Shown: positions 38,961 through 50,021, counted from the first letter of the stretch. The stretch: 64,000 nt of DNA from Dyella sedimenti (GCF_022760995.1 NZ_JAKWJO010000002.1:1-64000); one strand, 5' to 3'. Program-made: numbers and translations. The notes: a model not told the origin generated them from the sequence alone.

Positions 38961-41096
38961 TCAGAAACTCAACCGCGCCCCGAACATCCAGGTACGGCCC
39001 GGCGCGGGCTCGTAGTAGCGGCCGTTGCTGTCGTTGACGATCACCGAGCCGATGTAGCGGTGGTCGGCCAGGTTGTCCGCGCGCGCGCTCAGTTGCAGGC
39101 GCGTGCCCTCGCCGAGCGCGAAGGTGTAGCTGACGTCCGCGTCGGCCACCAGGTAGCCCGCGGCGACGGCGGTGCCGATGTCGTTGGCGGTGGTGTCGCC
39201 CGCGCCGCTCAGGGTCAGGCCCTCGCGCCAGCCCAGCTCGCCGCCGTGCTGCAGCCGCAGCGAGCCGTAGTTGCGCGGCACGCCCGGCATGCGCGTGCCG
39301 GCGCGTATCAGCGTATTGGGCGCGGCGCACGGCGTGGTGAGGCAGGTGAGGTAGGCGCTGCGGAAGGTCGCCAGCAGGTGGGTATAGCCGGCGATCAGGT
39401 GCCAGGATGGCGCGAGCTCGCCATCGAAGGACAGCTCGATGCCCTGCCGCCGCACGTCGGGCACGTTGAGGTAGGTGGTGCGCCCGTTGAGGCTGGCGGC
39501 GACGGCCAGCTCGTCGCGGGTGTTGGCGCGGAACAGCGCGGCATTGAACGACAGCGCCTGCGCCGGCTGCCACTTCGCGCCCACTTCGTAGTTCTGGCTG
39601 CGCGCCGGCCGCAGGTTGAAGGCGAGGCCGGGGCCGCCGTCGCTGCGGTAGCCCAGCTCGTTGTAGCTGGGCGTCTCGAAGCCCTTGCCGTAGCTGGCGT
39701 ACAGGCGCAGCGCGTCGGCAAGGCGCCATTGCAGGGCGGCGACCGGCGTGGTCGCCGAGTAGTTCACGTCGCCGCTGTTGTCGGGATTGAGCGGGGTAAT
39801 GTAGTAGTCGTGCTCGCTGAAGCGCACGTCGTCGTGGCGCAGGCCCAGCATCAGCGCCCAGGCGGGCGCGAAGTGCCAGTACCACTGCGCGTAGGCGTCC
39901 ATGTTGTTGACGTTGTCGTCCTCGTCGCGGCGCAATGCACCCTTCACGCCTAGCGTGTCGCCGACGAAGTTCTCGTAGCCCAGGCGATGCTGGCGCTGGT
40001 AGTCGCCGCCAGCGCCGACCACGAACTCGTAGTCGCCGCTGAACAGCTCGCCGCGATGCGTCCAGCGCAGGTCGGCGCCGCCGTAGTGCGTGTTGGGTTC
40101 CACCACGCCGCCGGGCTGCTGCGGGTTGGCCTGGGTGGCGACGGGGATCGACTGGTACTGGGTGATCTCGCGCTGGCCGTAGTAGACCATCGCGCGCCAT
40201 TGGCCGCTGTCGCCGGATGGGCGCTCGTAGACCAGGCCGAGCTGGTCCTGCCGCGTGCTTTTGCGCGTGTCGTACTGCAACGCCACCGGCGCGGCCTGGC
40301 GCGGATCGGCCTGCACCTGCGCCTTGGTCAGGCCCATCGGGTCCTGCGCCACTGGCTGGTTGAAATGGTTCACCACCAGGGTCAGCGTCTGGCCGTGCCC
40401 GAGGTCGAAGCCCAACCGGGCATGCGCCGTCTGGCGGTTCACCCGGCTGTGCTCGCGGTAGCCGTCGGAGAGGAACTGCGAGGCGGCGATGTTGTAGTCC
40501 ATGCTGCCGGCGGTGCCGCGCGTATCGACCAGGTAGCGGAAGCTGTCGTTGCTGCCGCCGTACATGCCTACCGTGGTCTGCGGCGTGGGCGTGCCCGGCG
40601 CGCTCCACAGCTGCACCACGCCGCCGGCGGCATTGCCGTACAGCACGGAGAACGGGCCGCGCAGCACCTCCACGCGATCAGCCACGTCGAAGTCGAAGTG
40701 CGAGACCTGGCCCTGCCCGTCCGGCAGCGTGGCCGGTATGCCGTCCAGGTACAGGCGGATGCTGCGCACGCCGAAGGTGCTGCGCGAGCCGAAGCCGCGG
40801 ATGGAGATCTGCTCGTCCTGCGCGTAGTTCTGCCGGTCGCGGGCGAGGATGCCGGGCACGCCCACCAGGGTCTCCGACAGGTTCACGCCGGGATCGCCCG
40901 CGTCGCCCGGCGCCACCTTCACCACGCTGAGCGAGGCGGGCACGTCGATGGGCGGGATGTCCATGCGGCTGGCATTGACCTGCACGGCGGAAAGCGTCGC
41001 CGTGCCCGCCGGCGCCATCTGTTGCGCGAACGCGACGCAGGGCGCCAGCGCGGCGCCTGCCATGCCTGCCACCGCACGTAAGCAACGCAAGCGCAT
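38961..41096 (-). CDS. TonB-dependent outer-membrane receptor (divergent from xoxF)
   Basis: A 711-residue TonB-dependent receptor with a signal peptide (RAVAGMAGAALAPCVAFAQQ). The plug domain includes ISIRGFGSRSTFGVRSIRLY and VEVLRGPFSVLYGNAAGGVV. The rest is a 22-strand barrel ending ...WMFGARLSF with the expected terminal aromatic residue. Such receptors import metal chelates or other scarce compounds using TonB energy. There is no STN signalling domain. It diverges from the lanthanide methanol dehydrogenase gene xoxF across about 550 bases, so a role in lanthanide or metallophore uptake (LutH-like) is a reasonable idea, though FecA-type iron uptake is equally compatible. The start at 41096 was chosen to open the signal peptide. 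Confidence 0.88.
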   Translation of the reverse strand: MRLRCLRAVAGMAGAALAPCVAFAQQMAPAGTATLSAVQVNASRMDIPPIDVPASLSVVKVAPGDAGDPGVNLSETLVGVPGILARDRQNYAQDEQISIRGFGSRSTFGVRSIRLYLDGIPATLPDGQGQVSHFDFDVADRVEVLRGPFSVLYGNAAGGVVQLWSAPGTPTPQTTVGMYGGSNDSFRYLVDTRGTAGSMDYNIAASQFLSDGYREHSRVNRQTAHARLGFDLGHGQTLTLVVNHFNQPVAQDPMGLTKAQVQADPRQAAPVALQYDTRKSTRQDQLGLVYERPSGDSGQWRAMVYYGQREITQYQSIPVATQANPQQPGGVVEPNTHYGGADLRWTHRGELFSGDYEFVVGAGGDYQRQHRLGYENFVGDTLGVKGALRRDEDDNVNNMDAYAQWYWHFAPAWALMLGLRHDDVRFSEHDYYITPLNPDNSGDVNYSATTPVAALQWRLADALRLYASYGKGFETPSYNELGYRSDGGPGLAFNLRPARSQNYEVGAKWQPAQALSFNAALFRANTRDELAVAASLNGRTTYLNVPDVRRQGIELSFDGELAPSWHLIAGYTHLLATFRSAYLTCLTTPCAAPNTLIRAGTRMPGVPRNYGSLRLQHGGELGWREGLTLSGAGDTTANDIGTAVAAGYLVADADVSYTFALGEGTRLQLSARADNLADHRYIGSVIVNDSNGRYYEPAPGRTWMFGARLSF

Positions 41097-41188
41097 CGGG
41101 CTTCTCCCATGACGGCCATCGCAGCGACGCATCATCGCGATGCATGCGGTGCGGATGCAAGACGGCGTTGATGCCACGCTCATTCCCA

Positions 41189-41350
41189 AGAGCTTGTTCG
41201 GAGTCTCCGCGTGACAGAGCACCCCTCCCCAGCCCTCCCCTGCATGCAGGGGAGGGAGTCAGTGCGGGCCCGCTCTTGGCTCCTCCCCCTGCTTGGCAGG
41301 GGGAGGTTGGGAGGGGGTGCTTTGCCATGCGGAGACGTCGGACAGGCTCT
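41189..41350. repeat. Palindromic element with internal hairpins (full copy)
   Basis: The left end AGAGCTTGTTCGGAGTCTCC plus GC faces GCGGAGACGTCGGACAGGCT plus CT (41329-41350). The interior has two hairpins: CCCTCCCCTGCATGCAGGGG plus AGGG, and CTCCCCCTGC-TTG-GCAGGGGGAG. The layout is the same as at 27845-28002, with the two internal hairpins in the opposite order. Confidence 0.82.
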
Positions 41351-41544
41351 TACGTCGAGGAACATGCGCGATCTCCTTCGCGTGCACGATGCGACTTTCG
41401 TCTAAACACGTTGGACGAGTGCCCCACTTCTGCAGCAAGCACTGTGGCGTTATGGGGACACTGCGCCGCCGCGCCGCCGGCGCGCGACGCCCATGACGAG
41501 CATAGGCCAATGATTGTTCGGCCATTTTCCCCGGCGCAGGAATC

Positions 41545-41560
41545 TGGCACGTGGGCTGCT
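41545..41560 (+). promoter_or_regulatory. Sigma-54 promoter of xoxF
   Basis: TGGCAC-GTGGG-CTGCT fits the -24/-12 consensus with one change in the -12 box (CTGC for TTGC) and exact GG-N10-GC spacing, 90 bases upstream of the xoxF ATG. An AcoR-like sigma-54 activator is encoded at 50081. Confidence 0.6.
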
Positions 41561-41650
41561 ACATGCCTCGTGCAATCACCTGTGCCGATACACGCGGAGC
41601 AATGCGGACACCGGCGCGACGTCGTTTCCACGAGTCCGGGGAGAACCCTC

Positions 41651-43450
41651 ATGCCCAGCCTTTCCGTATGCCTTTGGCGACAAGCCGGCGCGATCGTGGC
41701 GCTTGGCCTGGCGCTGCCCTTGGCCGCATCGGCCAACGAGCAGCTCGACAAGCTGTCCCAGGATCACAACCAGTGGGTGATCCCCGCGGGCAACTACGCC
41801 GGCACGCGCTACAGCACGCTCAACCAGATCAACGCCGACAACGTGAAGAATCTCCACGTCGCCTGGACCATGTCCACCGGCTCGCTGCGCGGGCATGAGG
41901 GCCAGCCGTTGATCGTGGGCGACACGCTGTACTTCGAAAGCTCGTTTCCCAACTACGTGTATGCCGTATCGCTGAAGGAGCCCGGCCGCATCCTGTGGAA
42001 GTTCGCCCCGCAGCAGGACAAGTTCGCGCCTTCGGTGGCGTGCTGCGACGTGGTGAACCGTGGCGTGGCCTATGCCAACGGCGTGATCTTCGCCAACGCG
42101 CTCGACGGCTTCCTGTACGCGCTGGACGCCAAGACCGGCAACGTGAAGTGGAAGGTGCAGAACGCCGACCCGAAGCTCGGCCAGACCCAGACCATGGCCC
42201 CGTTGCCGGTGAAGAACCTGGTCATCACCGGCGTCTCCGGCGCAGAATACGGCGTGCACGGCTACGTGACCGCCAACGACGCGGCCACCGGCAAGCAGGT
42301 GTGGCGCGCCTACAGTACCGGCCCGGACGACCAGCTGCTGTTCGATCCGGACAAGACCATCGACGGCGCCACGCAGAAGCCGGTCGGCAAGGACTCCAGC
42401 CTCGCCTCCTGGCAGGGCGACCAGTGGAAGCTCGGCGGCGGCACCACCTGGGGCTGGTACACCTATGACCCGAAGCTCGACCTGCTCTACTACGGCACCG
42501 GCAATCCTGGTACCTGGAATCCCACGCAGCGCCCGGGCGACAACAAGTACTCGATGTCGATCATCGCCCGCGACCCGGCGACCGGCAAGGCGAAGTGGGT
42601 GTTCCAGATGACGCCGCACGACGGCTGGGACTACGACGGCGTCAACGAAAGCATCCTCACCGACAGCACCATCGACGGCAAGACCGTGCCGACGCTGACG
42701 CATTTCGACCGCAACGGCTTCGCCTATGTGCTCGACCGGCGCACCGGCAAGCTGCTCTCGGCGAAGAAGTTCGACGCGGTGGTGAACTGGGCCGACCACA
42801 TCGACCTGGCCACCGGCCGCCCGGTGCTCAACCAGGCGATGATGACCAAGGAAAACGTCAACGTGAAGGGCATCTGCCCGTCCTCGCAGGGTAGCAAGGA
42901 CCAGCAGCCGGCTTCCTACGATCCCGAGACCAAGCTGTTCTACGTGCCCACCAACCACGTGTGCATGGACTACCAGGCCTTCAACGTGAAGTACAAGGCC
43001 GGCTTCCCGTACGTGGGCGCGCTGGTGAACATGTATCCGGCCGACCACGGCGAGGTCGGCGGCCGCTTCATCGCGTTCGACCCGGTCAGCGGGCAGACCA
43101 AGTGGGAGATCAAGGACCGCTTCCAGGATTGGGGCGGCGCGCTCACCACCGCCGGCGGCCTGGCCTTCTACGGCACGCTGACCGGCGAGTTCCGCGCGGT
43201 GGACAGCAAGACCGGCAAGGTGCTGTGGCAGTTCAAGGCGCCGTCGGGAATCATCGGCAACCCGGTCACCTACACCTACGGTGGCAAGCAGTACGTCGCG
43301 ATCCTGAGCGGCGTGGGCGGCTGGGCAGCGATCGGCCTGGCCGAGAACCTGAGCAAGGCCACCGAGGGCCTGGGCGCGGTCGGCGCCACCGCCTCGCTGG
43401 CCGACTACACCAACCTCGGCGGCACCCTGCTGGTGTTCGCCCTCGATTGA
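41651..43450 (+). CDS. xoxF: Lanthanide-type PQQ methanol/alcohol dehydrogenase XoxF
   Basis: A 599-residue periplasmic PQQ quinoprotein (signal peptide AGAIVALGLALPLAASA) with an eight-bladed propeller. It oxidises methanol, and often other primary alcohols, and passes electrons to a cytochrome c. The vicinal disulfide Cys131-Cys132 sits in ACCDVVNRG. Metal and PQQ ligands are Glu199 (SGAEYGV), Asn285 (GTGNPGTWN) and the catalytic Asp327 in GWDYDGVNES. Asp329, two residues after the catalytic Asp, is the hallmark of lanthanide-dependent XoxF; calcium MxaF has Ala there. xoxJ and a cytochrome gene follow on the same strand. GGGGAGA precedes the ATG, and a sigma-54 promoter lies upstream. The exact alcohol specificity is not readable. 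Confidence 0.93.
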   Translation: MPSLSVCLWRQAGAIVALGLALPLAASANEQLDKLSQDHNQWVIPAGNYAGTRYSTLNQINADNVKNLHVAWTMSTGSLRGHEGQPLIVGDTLYFESSFPNYVYAVSLKEPGRILWKFAPQQDKFAPSVACCDVVNRGVAYANGVIFANALDGFLYALDAKTGNVKWKVQNADPKLGQTQTMAPLPVKNLVITGVSGAEYGVHGYVTANDAATGKQVWRAYSTGPDDQLLFDPDKTIDGATQKPVGKDSSLASWQGDQWKLGGGTTWGWYTYDPKLDLLYYGTGNPGTWNPTQRPGDNKYSMSIIARDPATGKAKWVFQMTPHDGWDYDGVNESILTDSTIDGKTVPTLTHFDRNGFAYVLDRRTGKLLSAKKFDAVVNWADHIDLATGRPVLNQAMMTKENVNVKGICPSSQGSKDQQPASYDPETKLFYVPTNHVCMDYQAFNVKYKAGFPYVGALVNMYPADHGEVGGRFIAFDPVSGQTKWEIKDRFQDWGGALTTAGGLAFYGTLTGEFRAVDSKTGKVLWQFKAPSGIIGNPVTYTYGGKQYVAILSGVGGWAAIGLAENLSKATEGLGAVGATASLADYTNLGGTLLVFALD

Positions 43451-43458
43451 TCGCCCGC

Positions 43459-43487
43459 GCCGGCGGCGCCCCTGTCGCGCCGCCGGC
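43459..43487 (+). terminator. Hairpin with short T tract between xoxF and xoxJ
   Basis: GCCGGCGGCGC and GCGCCGCCGGC form a perfect 11-bp stem with a 7-base loop, followed by CCCCCTTTTG. It is probably a partial terminator or 3'-end stabiliser that keeps xoxF mRNA in excess over xoxJ-xoxG. Confidence 0.55.
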
Positions 43488-43518
43488 CCCCTTTTGTGAC
43501 GCCACCGGAGTGACATCC

Positions 43519-44355
43519 ATGCGCACCCGCTTTCCCTTGATGCTGCTGGGCCTGGCGCTGGCCGCCGCGGGCGCCTGCCATGCGCAGGCCGCCGGCAAGA
43601 CGCTGAAGGTCTGCGCCGATCCCGATTACCTGCCCTATTCCAACCGCGCCGGCCAGGGCTTCGAGAACGCCGTGGCCGAGACCGTGGCCAAGGCGATGGG
43701 CGCGCGCCTGGAATACGTCTGGGCAGACCAGCGCGCGCACGGTGGCTTTCCCGAGTACCTCGCGCGCAACCTCGACAGCGGCAAGTGCGACGTGGTGATG
43801 AGCATGCCCTACGGCAACGGCGAGGAGCTGACCACCGATCCCTACTACGTCTCCTCCTACGTGTTCGTGTTCAAGAAGGCCAAGGACTACGACCTGCAGG
43901 ACATGAACTCGCCCGAGCTGCGCAAGCTGAAGATCGGCTTCGAGTCGGATACGCCGGTGGAGGCGGGCCTGCAGTTGCGCGGCATGGTGCAGGCGGCTAC
44001 CGCCTTCGACGTGGGCGAGACGTCGGGCAAGTCGCCGCGCAGCATGCTGCAGGCGGTGGAGGACGGCAGCATCGACGTGATGATCACCTGGCAGCCGGCC
44101 ATCGGCGCCTTCCTGCGCGACTACCCTGACCTGACCACGGTGGCCCTGCCCAATACCCGCGCCACCGGCTCGCCGGAGATGTACTCCTTCCCGATGTCGA
44201 TGGCCGTGCGCAAGGACGACGAGGCCCTGCGCAAGGCGCTCAACGCCGTGATCCAGCAGCAGCAGGGCACGCTCACCGGCGTGCTCCACCAGCACGGCGT
44301 GCAGCTGTTCGGCGACGACGAGGGCGGCGGCGCCCATCCCATGGCCAACCTGTAG
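43519..44355 (+). CDS. xoxJ: XoxJ, periplasmic solute-binding-like protein of the XoxF system
   Basis: A 278-residue protein with a signal peptide (LMLLGLALAAAGACHAQA) and a family 3 extracellular solute-binding fold: LKVCADPDYLPYSNRAGQGF, DVVMSMPYGNGEELTTDPYY and KIGFESDTPVEAGLQLRG. In methylotrophs XoxJ/MoxJ sits between xoxF and the cytochrome gene and is thought to help mature or activate the dehydrogenase; it is not a classical transporter. Here it lies 68 bases after xoxF and 13 bases before the cytochrome gene, the standard xoxF-xoxJ-xoxG order reshuffled as F-J-G. The ATG at 43519 opens the signal peptide. Context makes the XoxJ assignment strong. Confidence 0.86.
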   Translation: MRTRFPLMLLGLALAAAGACHAQAAGKTLKVCADPDYLPYSNRAGQGFENAVAETVAKAMGARLEYVWADQRAHGGFPEYLARNLDSGKCDVVMSMPYGNGEELTTDPYYVSSYVFVFKKAKDYDLQDMNSPELRKLKIGFESDTPVEAGLQLRGMVQAATAFDVGETSGKSPRSMLQAVEDGSIDVMITWQPAIGAFLRDYPDLTTVALPNTRATGSPEMYSFPMSMAVRKDDEALRKALNAVIQQQQGTLTGVLHQHGVQLFGDDEGGGAHPMANL

Positions 44356-44368
44356 GGAGGAACGATCG

Positions 44369-46283
<1,915 letters not shown>

Positions 46284-46315
46284 CGGCGCCAAGGCGCCAT
46301 CGCGAGGACAAGGCC

Positions 46316-46888
46316 ATGAGCATCGCCATCCATCCATCGGTCGACAAAGGCATCACGCCAGGCAAGACAGACTTTTCCGGCGGCACCCTGGTGTGCCACT
46401 GCAAGGAGCGGCCGGTGAAGGTCAGCGTGGGCACGCAATCGGCCCACAACCACGTTTGCGGCTGCACCAAGTGCTGGAAACCGGATGGGGCGCTGTTCGC
46501 CATGATCGCGGTGGCGCCCCGCGACAAGGTCAAGGTGACGGAGAATGAGGACAAGCTCAAGGTCGTGGACGAGAAGGCCACCATCCAGCGCCACGCCTGC
46601 ACCGTCTGCGGCGTGCACATGCTGGGGCGCATCGAGAACACCGGCCACCCGTTCTACGGGCTGGATTTCGTCCATACCGAACTGTCGCCGCAAAACGGCT
46701 GGTCCGCGCCGGAGTTTGCGGCCTACGTCTCTTCCATCATCGAGTCGGGCTTCGACCCCAAGCGCATGGACGAGGTGCGTTCGCACCTGCGCGAACTGGG
46801 ACTGCCGCCCTATGACTGCCTGTCGCCGCCGCTGATGGACTTCATGGCCACCAAGATCGCCCAGGCTTCGGGTGTGCTCAAGGCCTGA
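46316..46888 (+). CDS. gfa: S-(hydroxymethyl)glutathione synthase Gfa
   Basis: A 190-residue glutathione-dependent formaldehyde-activating enzyme with a zinc-binding Cys fold: [33 protein letters not shown] and [17 protein letters not shown]. It speeds the condensation of formaldehyde with glutathione, giving the substrate of AdhC encoded 32 bases upstream. The length matches the Paracoccus Gfa. Some workers see Gfa mainly as a glutathione carrier, so the catalytic role is not fully settled for the family. It is probably the last enzyme of the xoxFJG-adhC-gfa transcript, with the TonB receptor gene close behind. Confidence 0.92.
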   Translation: MSIAIHPSVDKGITPGKTDFSGGTLVCHCKERPVKVSVGTQSAHNHVCGCTKCWKPDGALFAMIAVAPRDKVKVTENEDKLKVVDEKATIQRHACTVCGVHMLGRIENTGHPFYGLDFVHTELSPQNGWSAPEFAAYVSSIIESGFDPKRMDEVRSHLRELGLPPYDCLSPPLMDFMATKIAQASGVLKA

Positions 46889-46940
46889 GCAGGAACACCG
46901 CACGGATACCGGACGTGGCGCCCCCGCCACGTCCGGCACC

Positions 46941-49274
46941 GTGCGCCGGCGTGCCGGCCTGCTGCTGGCGCTGCTCGCGTCGATGGCGCACGCGGACGAG
47001 CCGCCGCAAGTGGTCAACCTCGCACCGGTCACGGTGGTGCCCGCGCCATTGCCGGGCCTCGGCATCGACGCCGCCATCCTGCCCTACCCGGTGCAGACCC
47101 TGCGCTACGACGAGCAGCGCGACGCCGCCGGCGCCAACCTGGTGGGCGTGATGAACACCCGCCTCACCGGCGTCAACATCAACGACGTGCAGGGCAGCCC
47201 GTTCCAGACCGACGTGACCTTCCATGGCTTCCGCGCCTCGCCCACGCTGGGCGCGGCGCAGGGCATCTCGGTGTACCTGGACGGGGTGCGCGTCAACGAG
47301 CCGTTCGGCGACATCGTCAGCTGGGACATGCTGCCGGAATTCGCTTTCGAGTCGGTGAGCCTGCTGCCCGGCGCCAACCCGGTGTTCGGCCCCAACACGC
47401 TGGGCGGCGCGATGGTGCTGACCACCAAGTCCGGCCTCAGCTCGCCCGGCTTCGATGCGGACCTGTCCTATGGCAGCGGCGCGCGCAAACGCGCCGATCT
47501 CTCCTACGGCGCCAGCAACGCGCAGGGCTGGCACTTCTTCATGGCGGGCACCACTTTCAACGAGAACGGCTGGCGCCGCGATTCGCCCGGCCAGCTGGGC
47601 AACCTGTTCGTGAAGTTCGGCCGCCAGCACGGCGACGACGACTGGGACGTCAGCGCGCTGTACGGCAGCAGCCGGCTGATCGGCAACGGGTTGCTGCCCG
47701 GCACGCGCTACGACGACGACAGCGGCACGTTCGCGCCCGGGCTCTACCAGCACGATCGCCGCGCCATCTACACCGCGCCGGACATCACGCGCAGCAGGGC
47801 GGCCGAGCTCGCCACCCACTACACCCATCACTTCGGCCAGGACACCCAGCTCACCGCCCTGCTCTACACCCGCCACACTCGCCGCGACACCGTCAACGGC
47901 GACGCCAACGACGACTACGAGGATTTCGTCGACGACTGCGGTGCGGGCTACGACGATGCGGGCGCGCCGCTGCAGGACGACTGCGACGTGAGCCGGGGCC
48001 AGGCCGATGCGCTGCATACCGGCGTGCTCAACAGCACCTTGAGCCGCCAGCAGGGCCAGGGCGCCGGGCTCAACCTCAGCACGCACCAGGGCGCGCACCA
48101 GATCGCCGTGGGCGCCACCTTCGACCGCAGCAGCGTGCGCTACGCGCAGTACGAACAGGACGCGTGGCTGGACGAGGCGAACCGCGTCGTCTATGCCGAT
48201 GCCGCCGCGCCGGTCGATTTCGTCTCCGGCGTCGGCGGCGGCAGCAACGCCGTGGGCATCTACGCCACCGACACCTGGGCGATCACGCCCAGCACCCACG
48301 TCACCGGCTCGCTGCGCTGGAACGACCTGAGCCTGCGCAGCCGCCTGTCCACCGACGATGGCGCGCAACCTATGCAGCGCAACGCGTACCGCAAGCTCAA
48401 TCCCGCGCTGGGCGTCACCCAGGCACTGGGCCGCTGGGTGCTGTTCGCCGACCTGGCGCAGAGCAACCGCGCGCCTACCGTGATCGAACTGGGCTGTGCC
48501 GATCCCGCCCAGCCGTGCCGCCTGCCGACCGGCCTGCAGGCCGACCCGCCGCTGCGCCAGGTGGTGTCGCGCAGCGGCCAGCTCGGCGTGCGCTGGCAGG
48601 ATGCGGACCGCCTCGACTTCAACGCCACCCTGTACCGCACCGACAACCAGGACGACATCCTGTTCCTCAGCGCCCCCACCACGCAGCAGGGCTACTTCGC
48701 CAACGTGGGGCGCACCCGCTACCAGGGCGCCGACCTGGACCTGGGCGGCCACCAGGGTGCGTGGTGGTGGCACGTCGGCTACAGCCTCCTGCTGGCCACC
48801 TATGAGTCGTACGGCGAGCTGATGGCCGGCGACCGCACCATCGACACGCGGCCCGGCATGCGCATCGCCGGGCTGCCGCGGCACAACCTCAAGTTCGCGC
48901 TCGACTGGAACGCCACGCCGAAGCTGACCCTGGGCGGCGACCTGATGGCCGTCTCCTCCAGCGTCAGCAACGGCAACGAGGATGGCCGCATCAGCGACGA
49001 CGACCCCGACGTGCGCGCCGACTGGAGCACACCCGGTTACCTGCTGGTGAACCTGCGCGCCAGCTACTCACTCACTGCGGCGTGGCAGTTCTATATACGC
49101 GTGGACAATGTATTCGGACGCCGCTACGCCACCTATGGCGCGGTGGCCGACGACGTGCTGCCGGACGGCCGCCTGATCCGCCCGCAGGTCGCGCCGGGCG
49201 AGGAACCGGCCACGCTGTTCGTGGCGCCGGGCGCACCGCGCCTGGTCACCGCCGGGGTGCGCCTGCACTTCTGA
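46941..49274 (+). CDS. TonB-dependent receptor downstream of the xoxF cluster (lanthanide uptake candidate)
   Basis: A 777-residue TonB receptor. The likely start is GTG at 46941, which opens the signal peptide RRRAGLLLALLASMAHA; the frame is open from 46872, and the ribosome-binding site is poor for both. The plug includes NEPFGDIVSWDMLPEFAFES and PGANPVFGPNTLGGAMVLTT, and the barrel ends in GVRLHF. A Cys-bracketed acidic stretch lies at 47901-47990 (GDANDDYEDFVDDC, then DDAGAPLQDDCD), probably an extracellular loop. It follows gfa by 52 bases on the same strand. Receptors beside xoxF genes in other bacteria (LutH) import lanthanide chelates, so that role is plausible here but not shown. Confidence 0.85.
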   Translation: MRRRAGLLLALLASMAHADEPPQVVNLAPVTVVPAPLPGLGIDAAILPYPVQTLRYDEQRDAAGANLVGVMNTRLTGVNINDVQGSPFQTDVTFHGFRASPTLGAAQGISVYLDGVRVNEPFGDIVSWDMLPEFAFESVSLLPGANPVFGPNTLGGAMVLTTKSGLSSPGFDADLSYGSGARKRADLSYGASNAQGWHFFMAGTTFNENGWRRDSPGQLGNLFVKFGRQHGDDDWDVSALYGSSRLIGNGLLPGTRYDDDSGTFAPGLYQHDRRAIYTAPDITRSRAAELATHYTHHFGQDTQLTALLYTRHTRRDTVNGDANDDYEDFVDDCGAGYDDAGAPLQDDCDVSRGQADALHTGVLNSTLSRQQGQGAGLNLSTHQGAHQIAVGATFDRSSVRYAQYEQDAWLDEANRVVYADAAAPVDFVSGVGGGSNAVGIYATDTWAITPSTHVTGSLRWNDLSLRSRLSTDDGAQPMQRNAYRKLNPALGVTQALGRWVLFADLAQSNRAPTVIELGCADPAQPCRLPTGLQADPPLRQVVSRSGQLGVRWQDADRLDFNATLYRTDNQDDILFLSAPTTQQGYFANVGRTRYQGADLDLGGHQGAWWWHVGYSLLLATYESYGELMAGDRTIDTRPGMRIAGLPRHNLKFALDWNATPKLTLGGDLMAVSSSVSNGNEDGRISDDDPDVRADWSTPGYLLVNLRASYSLTAAWQFYIRVDNVFGRRYATYGAVADDVLPDGRLIRPQVAPGEEPATLFVAPGAPRLVTAGVRLHF

Positions 49275-49357
49275 GCCAGGCCGATCAGCGCGGAGTCTCA
49301 GCTGGACATCTCCATGTCGAAGGGCCGCATTCCGCTTTTTACGAATCACGGCCGCCC

Positions 49358-49650
49358 TGTAGGAGCGCACCCTGTGCGCGACCTCCTTTCGCCTCGGTCC
49401 GCCCAGCTCGTCGTCCCGGCGCACCCCACAAAAGGGGGCAAGGGCCGGGATCCAGGGCGCTATCGCTCGATTGTCGCGTCTCCGCCAGCTTGATGCCTAT
49501 GCGGCAGACGTTTCACCCCTGTAGGAGCGCACCCTGTGCGCGACCGCCTTTCGCCTCGGTCCCCACCGCTCGTCGTCCCGGCGCACCCCACAAGAGGGGG
49601 CAAGGGCCGGGATCCAGGGCGCTATCGCTCGGTTGTCGCGCTACCGCCAG
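49358..49650 (+). repeat. 131-base direct repeat, two copies 162 bases apart
   Basis: 49358-49488 and 49520-49650 are nearly identical. Each starts with the REP-like unit TGTAGGAGCGCACCCTGTGC, then CTTTCGCCTCGGTCC, CTCGTCGTCCCGGCGCACCC, GGCCGGGATCCAGGGCGCTA and TCGCTCG. The spacing is 162 bases. The embedded CCCGGC...GCCGGG bases are a second inverted repeat. Confidence 0.85.
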
Positions 49651-49745
49651 GGTGCCGCCTACGACCGAAGGAAGTCCCCGTGGGACGCGGCGGGCGTTTC
49701 GACGTCCTGCCGGCGACGCGAAGCTAGTCCCCGTGGGGCCGCCGA

Positions 49746-49781
49746 GTCACTTTTCTCTTGCTGGCCCAAGAGAAAAGTAAC
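49746..49781. repeat. Inverted repeat GTCACTTTTCTCTT / AAGAGAAAAGTAAC
   Basis: The 14-base arms (one mismatch) flank GCTGGCCC. I recognise this as a dispersed intergenic motif seen in several Xanthomonadales and other proteobacterial genomes; that recollection cannot be checked here. Confidence 0.65.
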
Positions 49782-50021
49782 CCAAAGAGAATGGCCTCAC
49801 AGGCTCGCAGCGCCGTGTTGAATACAAGCCCGGTGGACCGAGGCCAGCTCGATTGGTGACGTGCTACCTCGAACGGCGCCGCTACCCCGCAACGCGCCAT
49901 GGCGGTGAGGGGACGCAGCACTGCGGCAGATACAAGCCTTAAAGACCTCGCAAGCCGAATCAGTGTCTCCTTCAGCCACATCCAGCGGCTACCCCGCAGG
50001 GCGGTGATGCACTGAGGACTT

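Larger units (their letters stand above)
41097..41650. other. Divergent regulatory region TonB receptor / xoxF
   Basis: The 554 bases carry a full copy of the palindromic element (41189-41350) and a sigma-54 promoter for xoxF (41545-41560). The segment GCACTGTGGCGTTATGGGGA (about 41439) is a possible activator site, but no clean palindrome was identified. Confidence 0.55.

Noticed and set aside
41570..41590. Minus-strand sigma-54 promoter for the TonB receptor (GTGCAATCACCTGTGCCGA)
   Set aside because: Spacing between the GC and CC dinucleotides is 11, not 10.
49082..49780. 232-residue open frame across the end of the TonB receptor and repeat region
   Set aside because: It reads the receptor in a wrong frame and then translates the direct repeat; no ribosome-binding site or family likeness.
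49797..50020. Possible transposase or RAYT remnant in the repeat region
   Set aside because: No catalytic motif or recognisable protein segment could be found in any frame.
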